Below are positions 7,013 to 15,614 of a stretch of DNA of 64,000 nucleotides, in pieces. Origin of the DNA: Thalassomonas actiniarum (GTDB lineage: Bacteria; Pseudomonadota; Gammaproteobacteria; Enterobacterales; Alteromonadaceae). The stretch spans positions 2,418,001-2,482,000 of the forward strand of contig NZ_CP059735.1 of assembly GCF_000948975.2 (NCBI RefSeq). Reading direction: 5' to 3'. The notes below the pieces were generated by a model. That model had not been told where the DNA came from. It did not search any database and saw nothing but the letters and a program-made list of their open reading frames with translations. Numbering within the stretch: the first letter of the stretch is position 1; the number at the start of each line of letters is the position of its first letter. The position numbers and the translations under genes are program-made.

Positions 7013-8224
7013 ATGTCTCATATTAAAATTCAAAATGAAGATGACTTTAAAAACTTCTTTAACAAAATGCGGGATAAATATATCGGCGACCTGGAAGCAT
7101 TTCTCGAAAATGTGCTGATTGCCACCCCGGGGGGTTATGATGCCGATACGGTTAAATCCGAAGCCTTCAGAAAGTTGACCCTTGATCTGGACAGCAGTGC
7201 CAATCTGGTGATAAAGGGAGCGGAGATAGCCGTTGCCGTAAGGCTGAAAGAGCTCTATAACTTGGAGTTGAGTAAATGGCAGGAGCTGGGGGAAAGCAAT
7301 AAAACCTATCTGGCGTTGAAGGAAAAGGTTGAAGAGTGGCAAAACTCAAGAAATTATGAACGCTTGTTTTTGGTGAAGGAGCCTACCAAGAGCTTTTCAT
7401 CACTTTTTAGTGTTGAAATGAGTTCAGATGAGATCCAGGCTCTCTTTAATGCGTGGCTTAAAATGAACGCCGACTTAGATGAAATCCATACCCTTATCGA
7501 CTCCCTTAATGATGAATTATGTCAGCGTCAACTCGAACTGGTTGAACAGATAAACGCCACGAAAATATTGGCGCTTCGCCCGCCACAAAACAACACCAGT
7601 ATGCAGGCGGTGTGGAGTTATATCATGTTTAAAGGGGACAGCTCGGCCAGCAAAGGCCTGGATGACACTATCTTCGGTTATATGATAGAGCATGTCGATA
7701 AAATCAATACCGTGGTGGATAAAGTCGTGCCGTTAAAAGCACTGAGCGGCGGACATATCAAGGCGAGCAACATTACGCCTTTTTCTCAGGTAAAGGTGTT
7801 TGACGGTTTAAACAGTAAGAATATCAACTTGCTCGACCTGATGGACTGGCTCAATTCATTGAAATTGACCGGAGAAGATGCCCTGATAAGTAAAATGCTG
7901 CAATATACCGCCAAGCTGCAACATCATGTGGAAGAAGATGCCATTAAAAAAGCCATTGGTTTCGCCACCTTAGGCATCAGCTCTTTGTTATGTAAAGCCT
8001 ATTCCCTGGTGGTGAGTTCGGGAGAGCAGGCGCGCAAGCTGTCTGAGGAAATACGTACTTGCTGTTCACAGGAGGATATGACAGATGTTCGCAAGAATCT
8101 GCTGCTTATGTATATCAATGGATTATGCTTAGTCTTTAACAAGCAAATGTATGCGGTATTGCCTCAAAGCGACAATGAATACCTGGTGAAGTTATTTGAA
8201 GCTGCGAACAAAGACTTATCCTAA
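7013..8224 (+). CDS. unknown 403-aa helical protein
   Basis: The ATG at 7013 is preferred over 6995 because AAAGGA (7001-7005) lies a normal distance upstream. The product is soluble, without signal peptide, charged and predominantly helical; several stretches (about 75-125 and 145-185) look like coiled coil. A moderately hydrophobic segment near residues 315-340 (IGFATLGISSLLCKAYSLVV) could be a membrane-associated helix. No conserved catalytic motif or family is recognised. It is followed by an inverted repeat and then by the pentapeptide-repeat gene, with no overlap, so a shared operon is possible but unproven. Confidence 0.7.
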   Translation: MSHIKIQNEDDFKNFFNKMRDKYIGDLEAFLENVLIATPGGYDADTVKSEAFRKLTLDLDSSANLVIKGAEIAVAVRLKELYNLELSKWQELGESNKTYLALKEKVEEWQNSRNYERLFLVKEPTKSFSSLFSVEMSSDEIQALFNAWLKMNADLDEIHTLIDSLNDELCQRQLELVEQINATKILALRPPQNNTSMQAVWSYIMFKGDSSASKGLDDTIFGYMIEHVDKINTVVDKVVPLKALSGGHIKASNITPFSQVKVFDGLNSKNINLLDLMDWLNSLKLTGEDALISKMLQYTAKLQHHVEEDAIKKAIGFATLGISSLLCKAYSLVVSSGEQARKLSEEIRTCCSQEDMTDVRKNLLLMYINGLCLVFNKQMYAVLPQSDNEYLVKLFEAANKDLS

Positions 8225-8258
8225 CCTTAGAGGTAAGTGTCTGAACTGTCGGCATCAG

Positions 8259-8292
8259 GTAAGTGACAGTAACATTAGCGGCTGTTACTTAC
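8259..8292. repeat. inverted repeat between two genes
   Basis: GTAAGTGACAG (8259-8269) / CTGTTACTTAC (8282-8292), one mismatch. No T-run; it may be a weak terminator or a processing site between the unknown gene and the pentapeptide-repeat gene. Confidence 0.4.
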
Positions 8293-8327
8293 CCGCAAGT
8301 TAACGACCAATAAAGGAGAGACTTGTC

Positions 8328-9110
8328 ATGACAAGGGTGAAAGAAACCTCCTCTGCTGCCGGTTTGAGGGATAAAACCCTGTGGGACTGGCTGGAGCTGC
8401 TGATTATTCCTGGCGTACTTACCTTTGGTTTGCTCTGGTTTGATTTAGCCGAAAGCGAGCGCAGTCGCCAGGCGGCGGCGAAACAGGCGGAAATTGAGCT
8501 TGATGTCGCCAGGGAGCAGGCCCGGGAAAATGCCCTGCAAATGTACCTGGATAAAATGTCGAACCTGTTGCTGGAGCAGGGTTTAAAAACATCTGCCCGG
8601 CGGGATGAAGTACGCAGTCTTGCCCGCGCCCGTACCTTAACCGTACTCAGTCAGCTTGACGGCAGGCGCAAGGGGTATTTGCTGCGTTTTTTGTATGAGG
8701 CCGGGCTGATTTCTGCCGCGGATCCGGTGATCACTTTGGGGGGCGGTATTCTCGGGGAAGCCTCGGTTGATGACACTGTGCTGAGCCGGGCGGATCTCAG
8801 TGGTGCTGTGCTTAGCCGGGTTTTTTTATCCGGCGGTTATTTGACCCGGGTACACTTAATTGCTGCGGATCTGCACGGTTCACTCCTGAATAAAACCAAT
8901 CTTGTTGGCGCTGATTTGCGTGATGCCGATCTTAGCAATGCCAGTTTAAAAGGGGCCAAGCTGGCCAGTGCCGATTTACGTGGAGCCAATCTTGAAGGGG
9001 CTGATTTAAGTAAGGCCAATCTGCGTGCTGCCAAGGTAACTGCCGAACAATTGTCACAGGCAAAATCCCTTGCCGGTGCTATCTTACCCGACGGCAGCCA
9101 GGCCGATTGA
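8328..9110 (+). CDS. membrane-anchored pentapeptide-repeat protein
   Basis: 260 residues. Short cytoplasmic N-terminus, one membrane helix (about 24-41, LLIIPGVLTFGLLWFDL), a charged coiled-coil stalk (about 42-80), an Arg-rich helical linker, then A(D/N)Lxx pentapeptide repeats (about 140-240) that fold as a right-handed quadrilateral beta-helix. This layout is shared with a group of bacterial proteins annotated only as pentapeptide-repeat proteins; a scaffolding role is inferred. Unlike Qnr/MfpA it is membrane-tethered, so gyrase mimicry is unlikely. Start is well supported by AAGGAGAG 9 nt upstream. Confidence 0.85.
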   Translation: MTRVKETSSAAGLRDKTLWDWLELLIIPGVLTFGLLWFDLAESERSRQAAAKQAEIELDVAREQARENALQMYLDKMSNLLLEQGLKTSARRDEVRSLARARTLTVLSQLDGRRKGYLLRFLYEAGLISAADPVITLGGGILGEASVDDTVLSRADLSGAVLSRVFLSGGYLTRVHLIAADLHGSLLNKTNLVGADLRDADLSNASLKGAKLASADLRGANLEGADLSKANLRAAKVTAEQLSQAKSLAGAILPDGSQAD

Positions 9111-9219
9111 TACTGGTGTGACCGGCTTTTTCTAACCTCTACAACCCGTTATTACTGATTTTTTTGTCTGAATAGAAATTTGGACAACCCACCAGTGGTG
9201 AATGAATAAACAATTTAAC

Positions 9220-9235
9220 TGAATACGTATGCAGC
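9220..9235. promoter_or_regulatory. candidate LacI-family (MalR-like) operator
   Basis: The sequence TGAATACGTATGCAGC occurs here and again, identical over 16 bp, at 47623-47638; both are about 110 bp upstream of an alpha-amylase start. The core TGAATAC/GTATGCA is a near-palindrome centred on CG, typical of LacI-family repressors. A maltose/starch-responsive regulator is the natural candidate, but none is encoded in the window. Confidence 0.6.
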
Positions 9236-9344
9236 TTGTGTTCATCTTTTTAACCTGTCTCTATATTAATTTAAGCCGCTTTCTGGCGGTAAAGAATCAA
9301 TATAAAAATCAATTACATTTAATGACAACGGACGGCGATAAAAC

Positions 9345-11165
9345 ATGATAAGAAAAATGATTTTAGCCATAGCGGTAGGGATTGCCGCCAGCAGTGCAGT
9401 GACGCAGGCGGCGACCGAGCAGGACAAGGCCAGCAGCGCAATTTTATTACAGGGCTTTCACTGGCATTCCCATAAAACGAATTGGTATGACACCATCAAA
9501 AACCAGGCGGACAGTGTTGCCGGTTTGGGGGTGAGCCATGTCTGGTTCCCCCCTGTATCCGATGCGGCCTCGGATGAAGGTTACCTGCCGCGACAGCTTA
9601 ATGTGCTCGACTCGAATTACGGCAGTGAACAGGCGTTAACGCAGGCGATTTTTGCCTTAAAAAATAAAGGTGTCAGCGCGGTAGCCGATGTGGTGATTAA
9701 TCACAGGGTCGGCACGTTAGACTGGGCAGACTTTACCAACCCGGCCTGGGGCAGCTGGGCGGTGACCTGTGATGATGAATGGCCGGGCGCCACCGGAGAT
9801 TGCGATACCGGCGGCGGTTATGCCGCCGCCCGGGATGTCAACCATGTCAATAATACCGTGCAGGCAGATATAGTGACCTGGCTTAATACCCGCTTAAAAG
9901 CCGTGGGGTTTGAAGGTATACGCTACGATTACTCCAAAGGTTACGATCCCTATTATGCCGGCATGTATTCCCGTGAGGTCGGTTCGAACTTTTGTGTCGG
10001 GGAAGTGTGGACAGATCTGCATTATGACAATGTCGATGCCCACCGCCAGCTGCTGATGGATTATATCAACGGCACCAGCGGTGAGTGTGGCGTGTTTGAC
10101 TTCACCACCAAAGGTCTGCTTAACAAAGCCCTTGAAAATAACGAATACTGGCGCCTGGCCAACAACGGCAGTCCGGCCGGTGGGATCGGCTGGTGGGGAC
10201 AGAAAATGGTGACCTTTGTTGATAACCATGATACCGGCCCGAGTGAAAGTTGCGGCAGCGGCCAGCAGCACTGGCCGGTGCCCTGCGATAAGGTGATGCA
10301 GGGTTATGCCTATATCCTGACCCATCCGGGTATCCCGACGATTTACTGGGCCCATGCCTTTGACTGGAATTTGTATGATGACATTAAGGTGCTGGCGGAT
10401 ATCCGCAAGCAGCAGGGGCTGAGCTCAACATCATCTGTTTCCATCCAGGCGGCTCAAACGGGGTTATATGCCGCGATCATCGACGATAAGGTGGCGGTTA
10501 AAATAGGCGGCAGCAACTGGAGCCCAGGCGGCTCGGGGTGGCAACTGGCTGCCAGCGGCTCGGATTACGCGGTGTGGACCTTAGGTGAGGGCAATGATGA
10601 AAAAGAGCGTACCGTGGTTTTTGTCTTTGGTGAAACGGCGTCGGGGCAGGATATGTTTATCCGCGGCGGTATCGACCATGACTATGCTGCAAATAACCTG
10701 GGGTTAAGCTGCACTGAGGCCAACAAGCTCTGTGCGCTGCCGATCAGCCATAATAATTTACGTAATGTCACCACGGCGTCCTGGAAAAACAATGATAACT
10801 ATCTTGACTGGTACGGCATCGAAAACGGGCAGGGGGCAGGCGCCGAAGGAACGGCTGCCGACTGGACCACCAATGCCTGGTCAAGCAGCTGGGGCACGAA
10901 AATGACGGTGGCAGTCAATGGTTTCGGTGAAGAGCCGCTAAACAACTACGGCGATCATTACTGGATGCTGGATGCGCAAATGGATTGCAGTAAAACCGTC
11001 AACGGCTGGTTCGAGCTGAAAACCTATATCAGCAATGGGCCCGGTTGGGAAGCGGATGTTAGTCAGGCAGGCACCCCTTATGCCAGCGGTAATCACTTCG
11101 CCCAGTGCGGTAAAATCAGTGTTTTTCGCCGTGGTGAATCGAGCGCTGAGTTTCATGATTTTTAG
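9345..11165 (+). CDS. secreted plant-type alpha-amylase (GH13)
   Basis: 606 residues with a signal peptide (cleavage near residue 22, TQA). The GH13 barrel carries the catalytic triad D195 (in [10 protein letters not shown]), E220 (VGEVW) and D296 (DNHDTG). The stretch [16 protein letters not shown] and the following C-terminal sheet (KVAVKIG ... DYAVWTLG, about 375-420) are strikingly like cereal alpha-amylases, which places it in the plant-type GH13_6-like group. The last 180 residues, rich in Trp, Tyr and Cys, form an additional module of unrecognised type, possibly starch-binding. It should hydrolyse internal alpha-1,4 bonds of starch outside the cell. Likely controlled by the palindrome at 9220. 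Confidence 0.9.
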   Translation: MIRKMILAIAVGIAASSAVTQAATEQDKASSAILLQGFHWHSHKTNWYDTIKNQADSVAGLGVSHVWFPPVSDAASDEGYLPRQLNVLDSNYGSEQALTQAIFALKNKGVSAVADVVINHRVGTLDWADFTNPAWGSWAVTCDDEWPGATGDCDTGGGYAAARDVNHVNNTVQADIVTWLNTRLKAVGFEGIRYDYSKGYDPYYAGMYSREVGSNFCVGEVWTDLHYDNVDAHRQLLMDYINGTSGECGVFDFTTKGLLNKALENNEYWRLANNGSPAGGIGWWGQKMVTFVDNHDTGPSESCGSGQQHWPVPCDKVMQGYAYILTHPGIPTIYWAHAFDWNLYDDIKVLADIRKQQGLSSTSSVSIQAAQTGLYAAIIDDKVAVKIGGSNWSPGGSGWQLAASGSDYAVWTLGEGNDEKERTVVFVFGETASGQDMFIRGGIDHDYAANNLGLSCTEANKLCALPISHNNLRNVTTASWKNNDNYLDWYGIENGQGAGAEGTAADWTTNAWSSSWGTKMTVAVNGFGEEPLNNYGDHYWMLDAQMDCSKTVNGWFELKTYISNGPGWEADVSQAGTPYASGNHFAQCGKISVFRRGESSAEFHDF

Positions 11166-11230
11166 TTGACTGGCTGATCGGGCTGGGTCATTTTGCCATT
11201 ATTTTTCCGGGTACACTTTAACCCGTAAGC

Positions 11231-11258
11231 AAAGGGCTGAGCATATCAGCCCTTTTAA
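11231..11258 (+). terminator. intrinsic terminator after the amylase gene
   Basis: Stem AAAGGGCTGA (11231-11240) / TCAGCCCTTT (11246-11255), 5-nt loop, followed by a short T-run. Well placed to end the amylase transcript. Confidence 0.75.
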
Positions 11259-11549
11259 TACAAGGATGCATGTATCCAGCGGAGGCAGGAAGCCAGAGAG
11301 CTGGGTTAATACCGGGATGTATTCCTGTTTATCCCCTCCAGGCGTAAGCCAAGCACTCACTTTTGCTAAGCAATCCCGGGCAGGTAAAAGCCGAAAGAAT
11401 AGGATTTATCGCAATCTTTGCTGAATTTATCGTCATTTACGGTGAAATATCACCAAGGGCCATTGCCTCTGTACCGCACAAGCTATAAGATAAATTTTTT
11501 TTAGATGTATATAGACATCCCAATTTACTTATCTAGGAAGTTGTCCTCT
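11259..11549. other. promoter region of minCDE, no gene seen
   Basis: About 290 bp without a supported gene between the amylase terminator and minC. It presumably contains the minC promoter; no clear regulatory repeat was found. Confidence 0.4.
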
Positions 11550-12302
11550 ATGGCTGATGCCACTGTTGAATTTAAAGGTACAAGTTTTACCCTTTCTGTT
11601 TTACATCTGAAAACCATTGAACTTAGCGATATCTGCAGGGATCTGGAAGCCAAAATTGCTCAGGCGCCGGATTTTTTTCACCTGGTGCCTTTGGCGGTGA
11701 ATATCGATCAGGTTAACAGTGATAGCGAGATTGATTATCAGGCCATTAAAAACCTGGTGGAATTATTAAACTTTAATTTCGTCGGTTTTACCGGAGTGGT
11801 TGCTGCCGAGCAAAAACAACATATTCGCGAGCTTGGTTTGTCTTTTATCAATGCCGTGAAAACGGCGCCGAGAAAAGCGGCCCCGGCCAAGGTTGAAAAA
11901 ACGGCAGGTGCCGATAATGCAGCCGCCAGTGATAAAACAGAAGAGACGCCCGCCCAGGTTCCCCATACCAGCGTGTTCAGCGACAAGGTACATCGGGGGC
12001 AGGTGCGCTCGGGGCAGCAGTTATACGCAAAAGATCAGAACCTGGTGATCATCGGCTCGGTGTCTGCCGGGGCGGAAGTGATCGCCGACGGTAATATTCA
12101 TATTTATGGCGCCCTGCGCGGCCGGGCCATCGCCGGTGCCAAAGGGCATCACCAGGCGCAAATTTATTGCCAGAACCTGGAAGCCGAACTGGTGTCCATT
12201 AACGGCAACTATTGGCTGAGCGAATCAATGGAGCAGGACTGGGGTTATCCCGCCTATATATATTTGACCGACACCGAACTGGCGTCGTCAAAACTCGTTT
12301 AA
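11550..12302 (+). CDS. minC: septum site-determining protein MinC
   Basis: 250 residues from ATG 11550, chosen over the frame start at 11505 because AGGAAG (11535-11540) fits it and the family begins at the VEFKGTSFTLSVLHL strand. N-terminal MinC domain (about 5-100) blocks FtsZ assembly; a low-complexity Ala/Lys/Pro linker (about 110-150) joins it to the C-terminal beta-helix domain (about 155-250), with RSGQQLYAKDQNLVI, GSVSAGAEVIADGNIHIYGALRGRA and ELVSINGNYWL. The last domain binds MinD. First gene of minCDE. Confidence 0.95.
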   Translation: MADATVEFKGTSFTLSVLHLKTIELSDICRDLEAKIAQAPDFFHLVPLAVNIDQVNSDSEIDYQAIKNLVELLNFNFVGFTGVVAAEQKQHIRELGLSFINAVKTAPRKAAPAKVEKTAGADNAAASDKTEETPAQVPHTSVFSDKVHRGQVRSGQQLYAKDQNLVIIGSVSAGAEVIADGNIHIYGALRGRAIAGAKGHHQAQIYCQNLEAELVSINGNYWLSESMEQDWGYPAYIYLTDTELASSKLV

Positions 12303-12326
12303 TTTTTGATAGAGGAAGTGCATTTT

Positions 12327-13136
12327 ATGGCACGAGTAATTGTAGTAACTTCAGGAAAAGGCGGGGTTGGTAAAACAACTTCCAGTGCCGCTATCGGCGT
12401 GGGTCTGGCGTTAAAAGGCCATAAAGTGGTCTTGATTGACTTTGATATCGGCCTGCGTAATCTGGACTTAATTATGGGCTGTGAACGCCGCGTGGTTTAT
12501 GACTTTGTCAATGTTATCAATGGTGAGGCGACGCTTAACCAGGCTTTGATCAAAGACAAGCGTGTCGATACCTTATCTATCCTGCCAGCTTCGCAAACCC
12601 GGGATAAAGATGCCCTGAATAAAGAAAATGTCGGCAAGGTGCTTGAAGAGTTGGGCGAAACCTTTGACTACATTATTTGTGATTCACCTGCGGGTATCGA
12701 AGCCGGTGCCATGATGGCGCTTTATTATGCCGACGAAGCCATAGTCACTACCAACCCGGAAGTCTCTTCCGTGCGCGACTCGGATCGCATTTTAGGCATG
12801 CTCTCCAGCCGCTCCCGCCGCGCTGAGCTGGGACTGGAGCCGATTAAAGAGCATTTGCTGTTAACCCGGTATTCCCCCAAGCGGGTCACCGAAGGAGAAA
12901 TGCTCAGTGTTGAAGATGTCGAAGAAATTCTTGCCATCCCTCTGCTCGGGGTTATTCCTGAGTCTCAGGCGGTGCTTAAGGCGTCCAATGCCGGTGAGCC
13001 GGTAATATTCGATACTGAAAGTGATGCCGGTCAGGCCTATCAGGATGCCGTTGACCGTATCCTGGGGGAAACGGTTGATTTCAGGTTCTTGAACGAACAG
13101 AAAAAAGGCATCTTCAGCCGCTTATTCGGGGGTTAA
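12327..13136 (+). CDS. minD: septum site-determining ATPase MinD
   Basis: 269 residues from ATG 12327, preceded by GAGGAAGTG; the upstream TTG at 12306 would put that site inside the gene. Deviant Walker A KGGVGKT (residues 11-17) with signature Lys11, switch region DFDIGLRNLDL, and a C-terminal amphipathic membrane-targeting helix (QKKGIFSRLFGG). MinD dimerises on ATP, binds the membrane, recruits MinC and is released by MinE, setting up pole-to-pole oscillation. It lies 24 nt after minC and 1 nt before minE. Confidence 0.98.
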   Translation: MARVIVVTSGKGGVGKTTSSAAIGVGLALKGHKVVLIDFDIGLRNLDLIMGCERRVVYDFVNVINGEATLNQALIKDKRVDTLSILPASQTRDKDALNKENVGKVLEELGETFDYIICDSPAGIEAGAMMALYYADEAIVTTNPEVSSVRDSDRILGMLSSRSRRAELGLEPIKEHLLLTRYSPKRVTEGEMLSVEDVEEILAIPLLGVIPESQAVLKASNAGEPVIFDTESDAGQAYQDAVDRILGETVDFRFLNEQKKGIFSRLFGG

Positions 13137-13137
13137 T

Positions 13138-13416
13138 ATGGCATTACTGGATTACTTTTTACGCTCTAAAGAAAAGCAGACCACCACGGCTTCCAAGGCG
13201 AAAGAGCGGCTGCAGATCATTGTTGCCCACGAGCGCAACCAAAGAAACAAACAGCCGGACTATTTGCCTCAGTTAACGGAAGACCTGCTGGCGGTGCTGC
13301 GTAAATATATCCCGGTATCGGAGAACAGTTTATCGGTGAATGTCGATAAAAAAGACGGGGATTTAAACGTACTGGAGCTCAACATTGAACTCCAGGATGA
13401 AAACAGCGGCAAATAA
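13138..13416 (+). CDS. minE: cell-division topological factor MinE
   Basis: 92 residues, normal length. N-terminal membrane-targeting and MinD-contact segment (MALLDYFLRSKEKQTTTASKAKERLQIIVAHER) and C-terminal dimerisation/topological specificity domain (YLPQLTEDLLAVLRKYI ... LNVLELNIEL). It stimulates MinD ATPase and restricts the division block to the poles. Starts just after the minD stop and is the last gene of the operon, followed by an intrinsic terminator. Confidence 0.97.
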   Translation: MALLDYFLRSKEKQTTTASKAKERLQIIVAHERNQRNKQPDYLPQLTEDLLAVLRKYIPVSENSLSVNVDKKDGDLNVLELNIELQDENSGK

Positions 13417-13460
13417 GACAGCCTTTAGTGTCAACTAAGCTGATTTTCAAAGCTGGTATT

Positions 13461-13494
13461 AAGGCATTGTCTCGTAGGGACAATGCCTTTTTGT
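13461..13494 (+). terminator. intrinsic terminator of minCDE
   Basis: Perfect 11-bp stem AAGGCATTGTC (13461-13471) / GACAATGCCTT (13479-13489), 7-nt loop, followed by TTTTTG. Confidence 0.9.
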
Positions 13495-13595
13495 TGGGCA
13501 ATTATCGTAAATTTTACCGGGCGGTTACAGCATTTCTTGCATCTGCCTTTCTTTGACTAAAATAATAAAGACGCACTGTTGAGGAGGAGACAAGG

Positions 13596-14033
13596 ATGGA
13601 TAAATTTTTAAAAGCGGCCATTGAAGAGGCTGAGCACGGCTGGCAGGAAGGCGGTATTCCTATCGGTTCGGTATTGGTACATGACGGCCAGATCATCGGC
13701 CGCGGCCATAACCGCAGGATTCAAAAGGGCAGCACCATTTTACACGGGGAAATGGACGCGCTGGAAAATGCCGGGCGTTTAAGTGCCTCCGTTTATAAAA
13801 ACTCTACCCTCTATACCACGCTTTCTCCCTGTGCCATGTGCTCGGGCACTATTTTGCTTTACGGCATTCCCCATGTGGTGATCGCTGAAAACGTTAACTT
13901 TACCGGGGAAGAGGAATTGCTGGCATCGCGCGGGGTCAAACTCGACATTGTCCAGGATGAGTACTGCATCAAGATGATGGATACTTTTATCAAAGAAAAT
14001 CCGAAGTTATGGAATGAAGATATCGGTGAATAA
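13596..14033 (+). CDS. cytosine deaminase, yeast FCY1-like
   Basis: 145 residues, cytidine/deoxycytidylate deaminase fold. Zinc and catalytic residues: H50-x-E52 (LHGEMDALENAGRL) and C79/C82 (SPCAMC). The match to yeast cytosine deaminase extends through GGIPIGSVL, GRGHNRR.QKGS, YKNSTLYTTLSPC, GIPHVVIAENVNF and the C-terminal EDIGE, well beyond what TadA or guanine deaminases share. It should convert cytosine to uracil for pyrimidine salvage, unlike the unrelated amidohydrolase CodA. Shine-Dalgarno GAGGAGG is strong. Monocistronic after minCDE. Confidence 0.88.
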   Translation: MDKFLKAAIEEAEHGWQEGGIPIGSVLVHDGQIIGRGHNRRIQKGSTILHGEMDALENAGRLSASVYKNSTLYTTLSPCAMCSGTILLYGIPHVVIAENVNFTGEEELLASRGVKLDIVQDEYCIKMMDTFIKENPKLWNEDIGE

Positions 14034-14080
14034 CCTGCTTTGTTGGTGGCGAACTTTCAGGCCTTAGCTCCCGGCGGGGC

Positions 14081-15055
14081 TCAGGCGGTGTCCGGGGCGT
14101 TTGATTCTGGCGGCGCTACCGGTAAGCAAATGGTAAAGGTGGTGCCTTTGCCTTCGTCGCTGCTAACGGTGATTTTCCCCTGATGTTTTTCAATGATGGC
14201 AAAAGCAATGGACAGCCCGAGACCGGTGCCTTTACCGACGGGCTTGGTGGTAAAAAATGGATCAAAGATTTTTTTACAGGTTGCTTTTGACATGCCTTTG
14301 CCGTTATCGCAAATATCTATGGCAATAAAATCCTGGTGCTGAACTTGGGTTAAATAGGTTTTGATCAACAAGCAGCCGCCGCCTTCACAGGCATGGGCGG
14401 CGTTTAAGAACATATTGATCAAGACCTGGTGCATTTCACTGCTGTGGCAGGCGATTTTCGGCAGGGAGGCAAAATCCCGTTTGACCTCCAGGTGATATTT
14501 CAGCTCGTTCCAGACGACTTTCATCGACTCTTCAATGAGTTGATGTATGTCCTGCTGTTCTTTTTCCAGTTCGCCGCTATGACTGACCCGCCTGAGGTTG
14601 GTGACGATTTGACTGACCCGGTGCAGGCCTCCTGTCGTCTCTGCCAGCAACGACTGAATATCACTGAGGATAAAGTCAATGTCTTGTTCTTGCCTGAGTT
14701 GTTGATAAGACTGGCTTAACGGGTGGCCATCCAGGGAGGGCAGCTTGGACAAGACCAGGGCATCCAGACTGAGCAGGGACTGAATATAGTCTTTTAAGGT
14801 GGTCAGGTTGCTCAGAGAAAACCCTATCGGATTATTGATTTCATGGGCGACACCGGCCGCCAGCTGGCCAAGAGAAACCAGTTTTTCTGCCTGGATAAGT
14901 TGTCCTTGTGTGTTTTCCAGGGTTTTCAGGGTTTGCTCTAAAGTGGCACAGTTTTCATATAAACGGCGTGTTTTTTCGTCCAGCAGTTTTTCGGCCAGTA
15001 TCCTGGCTTGTCGTTCGCGCTCATAGGCCACTTTATAGGGGTTTGTCTGGCTCAC
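14081..15055 (-). CDS. soluble sensor histidine kinase, partner of H-NOX (HnoK-like)
   Basis: 324 residues, no membrane segment and no recognisable sensory domain. A coiled coil (about 8-60) leads to the H-box with phospho-accepting H71 (GVAHEINNPIGF); the ATPase domain has N-box (NMFLNAAHACEGGG), G1 (DICDNGKGM), F (FDPFFTTK) and G2 (GTGLGLSIAF). It starts 3 nt after the H-NOX stop, so sensing is expected to be supplied in trans by H-NOX, as for HnoK in Shewanella and Vibrio, where NO-bound H-NOX inhibits autophosphorylation. Partner assignment is by operon and family precedent. Confidence 0.88.
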   Translation of the reverse strand: MSQTNPYKVAYERERQARILAEKLLDEKTRRLYENCATLEQTLKTLENTQGQLIQAEKLVSLGQLAAGVAHEINNPIGFSLSNLTTLKDYIQSLLSLDALVLSKLPSLDGHPLSQSYQQLRQEQDIDFILSDIQSLLAETTGGLHRVSQIVTNLRRVSHSGELEKEQQDIHQLIEESMKVVWNELKYHLEVKRDFASLPKIACHSSEMHQVLINMFLNAAHACEGGGCLLIKTYLTQVQHQDFIAIDICDNGKGMSKATCKKIFDPFFTTKPVGKGTGLGLSIAFAIIEKHQGKITVSSDEGKGTTFTICLPVAPPESNAPDTA

Positions 15056-15058
15056 CGT

Positions 15059-15604
15059 TTAATCCTTAAAATGAATAACTAATTTACAGCGCGACGCCCC
15101 CTGATGCATACATTCGGGGTGGGTGATTGCTATGGTTTCATTAAATTGCTTTGCTGCCCCTAAAATCAAGCCGACGCTGGCGTGGCAGAGTTTTCGCTTG
15201 GAGCTGTAATACATGATCAGGGTTTGCGGATTTTCTTGCCGGTATTCAAATTTGGGCAAGTAGGCATTAGGATGGAGCCGTTTGACTTCGCCGTGGATGA
15301 CCTTGTCTATTGCCAGTAGGAAATCTTTTAAATTATCCAGTTTGGAAACGTCAACCGGGCTGGTATCATAGAGTTTTTTAAATAGGTACTCGCCAAAACC
15401 TTGCACCGCTTGCTCAAGCGGTATGTTTTTTTCCTTCGCCAGTAATATCAGGATATTCACCAGCTCACTGTCTTCATATTGCTCGCCGCTGGTGTAAACC
15501 CCCCCCGATGCGGGCCGGGTTTGCGCTAATAATTCATTCCATTTTATGATGCCCATTTGCTCGACGACCATGTCGGCAAGTGCGGTGTAGATTGAACCTT
15601 GCAT
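15059..15604 (-). CDS. H-NOX heme protein, nitric oxide sensor
   Basis: 181 residues, the normal length of stand-alone bacterial H-NOX (HNOB) proteins. Heme ligation features are intact: proximal H104 (KVIHGEVKRL), P117 (YLPKF), and the propionate-binding Y133-x-S135-x-R137 (YYSSKR). The distal pocket lacks an obvious Tyr in the usual place, which in facultative anaerobes goes with NO rather than O2 sensing. It lies 10 nt after the HD-GYP gene and 3 nt before the kinase gene. A C-rich end (HPECMHQGASRCKL) holds the cysteines conserved in many NO-sensing members. Confidence 0.93.
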   Translation of the reverse strand: MQGSIYTALADMVVEQMGIIKWNELLAQTRPASGGVYTSGEQYEDSELVNILILLAKEKNIPLEQAVQGFGEYLFKKLYDTSPVDVSKLDNLKDFLLAIDKVIHGEVKRLHPNAYLPKFEYRQENPQTLIMYYSSKRKLCHASVGLILGAAKQFNETIAITHPECMHQGASRCKLVIHFKD

Positions 15605-15614
15605 AAGCTCTCTC

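Noticed and set aside
6754-7014. 86-codon minus-strand frame in the gap before the unknown 7013 gene
   Set aside because: No ribosome site, no recognisable sequence, and it overlaps the start of a better-supported gene.
8837-9034. Minus-strand Ala/Leu/Ser repeat frame
   Set aside because: Mirror image of the pentapeptide repeats of the real gene; not a separate repeat protein.
8740-9060. Short near-repeats that might look like a repeat array or CRISPR
   Set aside because: They are 15-bp-periodic coding repeats of the pentapeptide-repeat protein, with no spacers. No CRISPR array was seen anywhere in the window.
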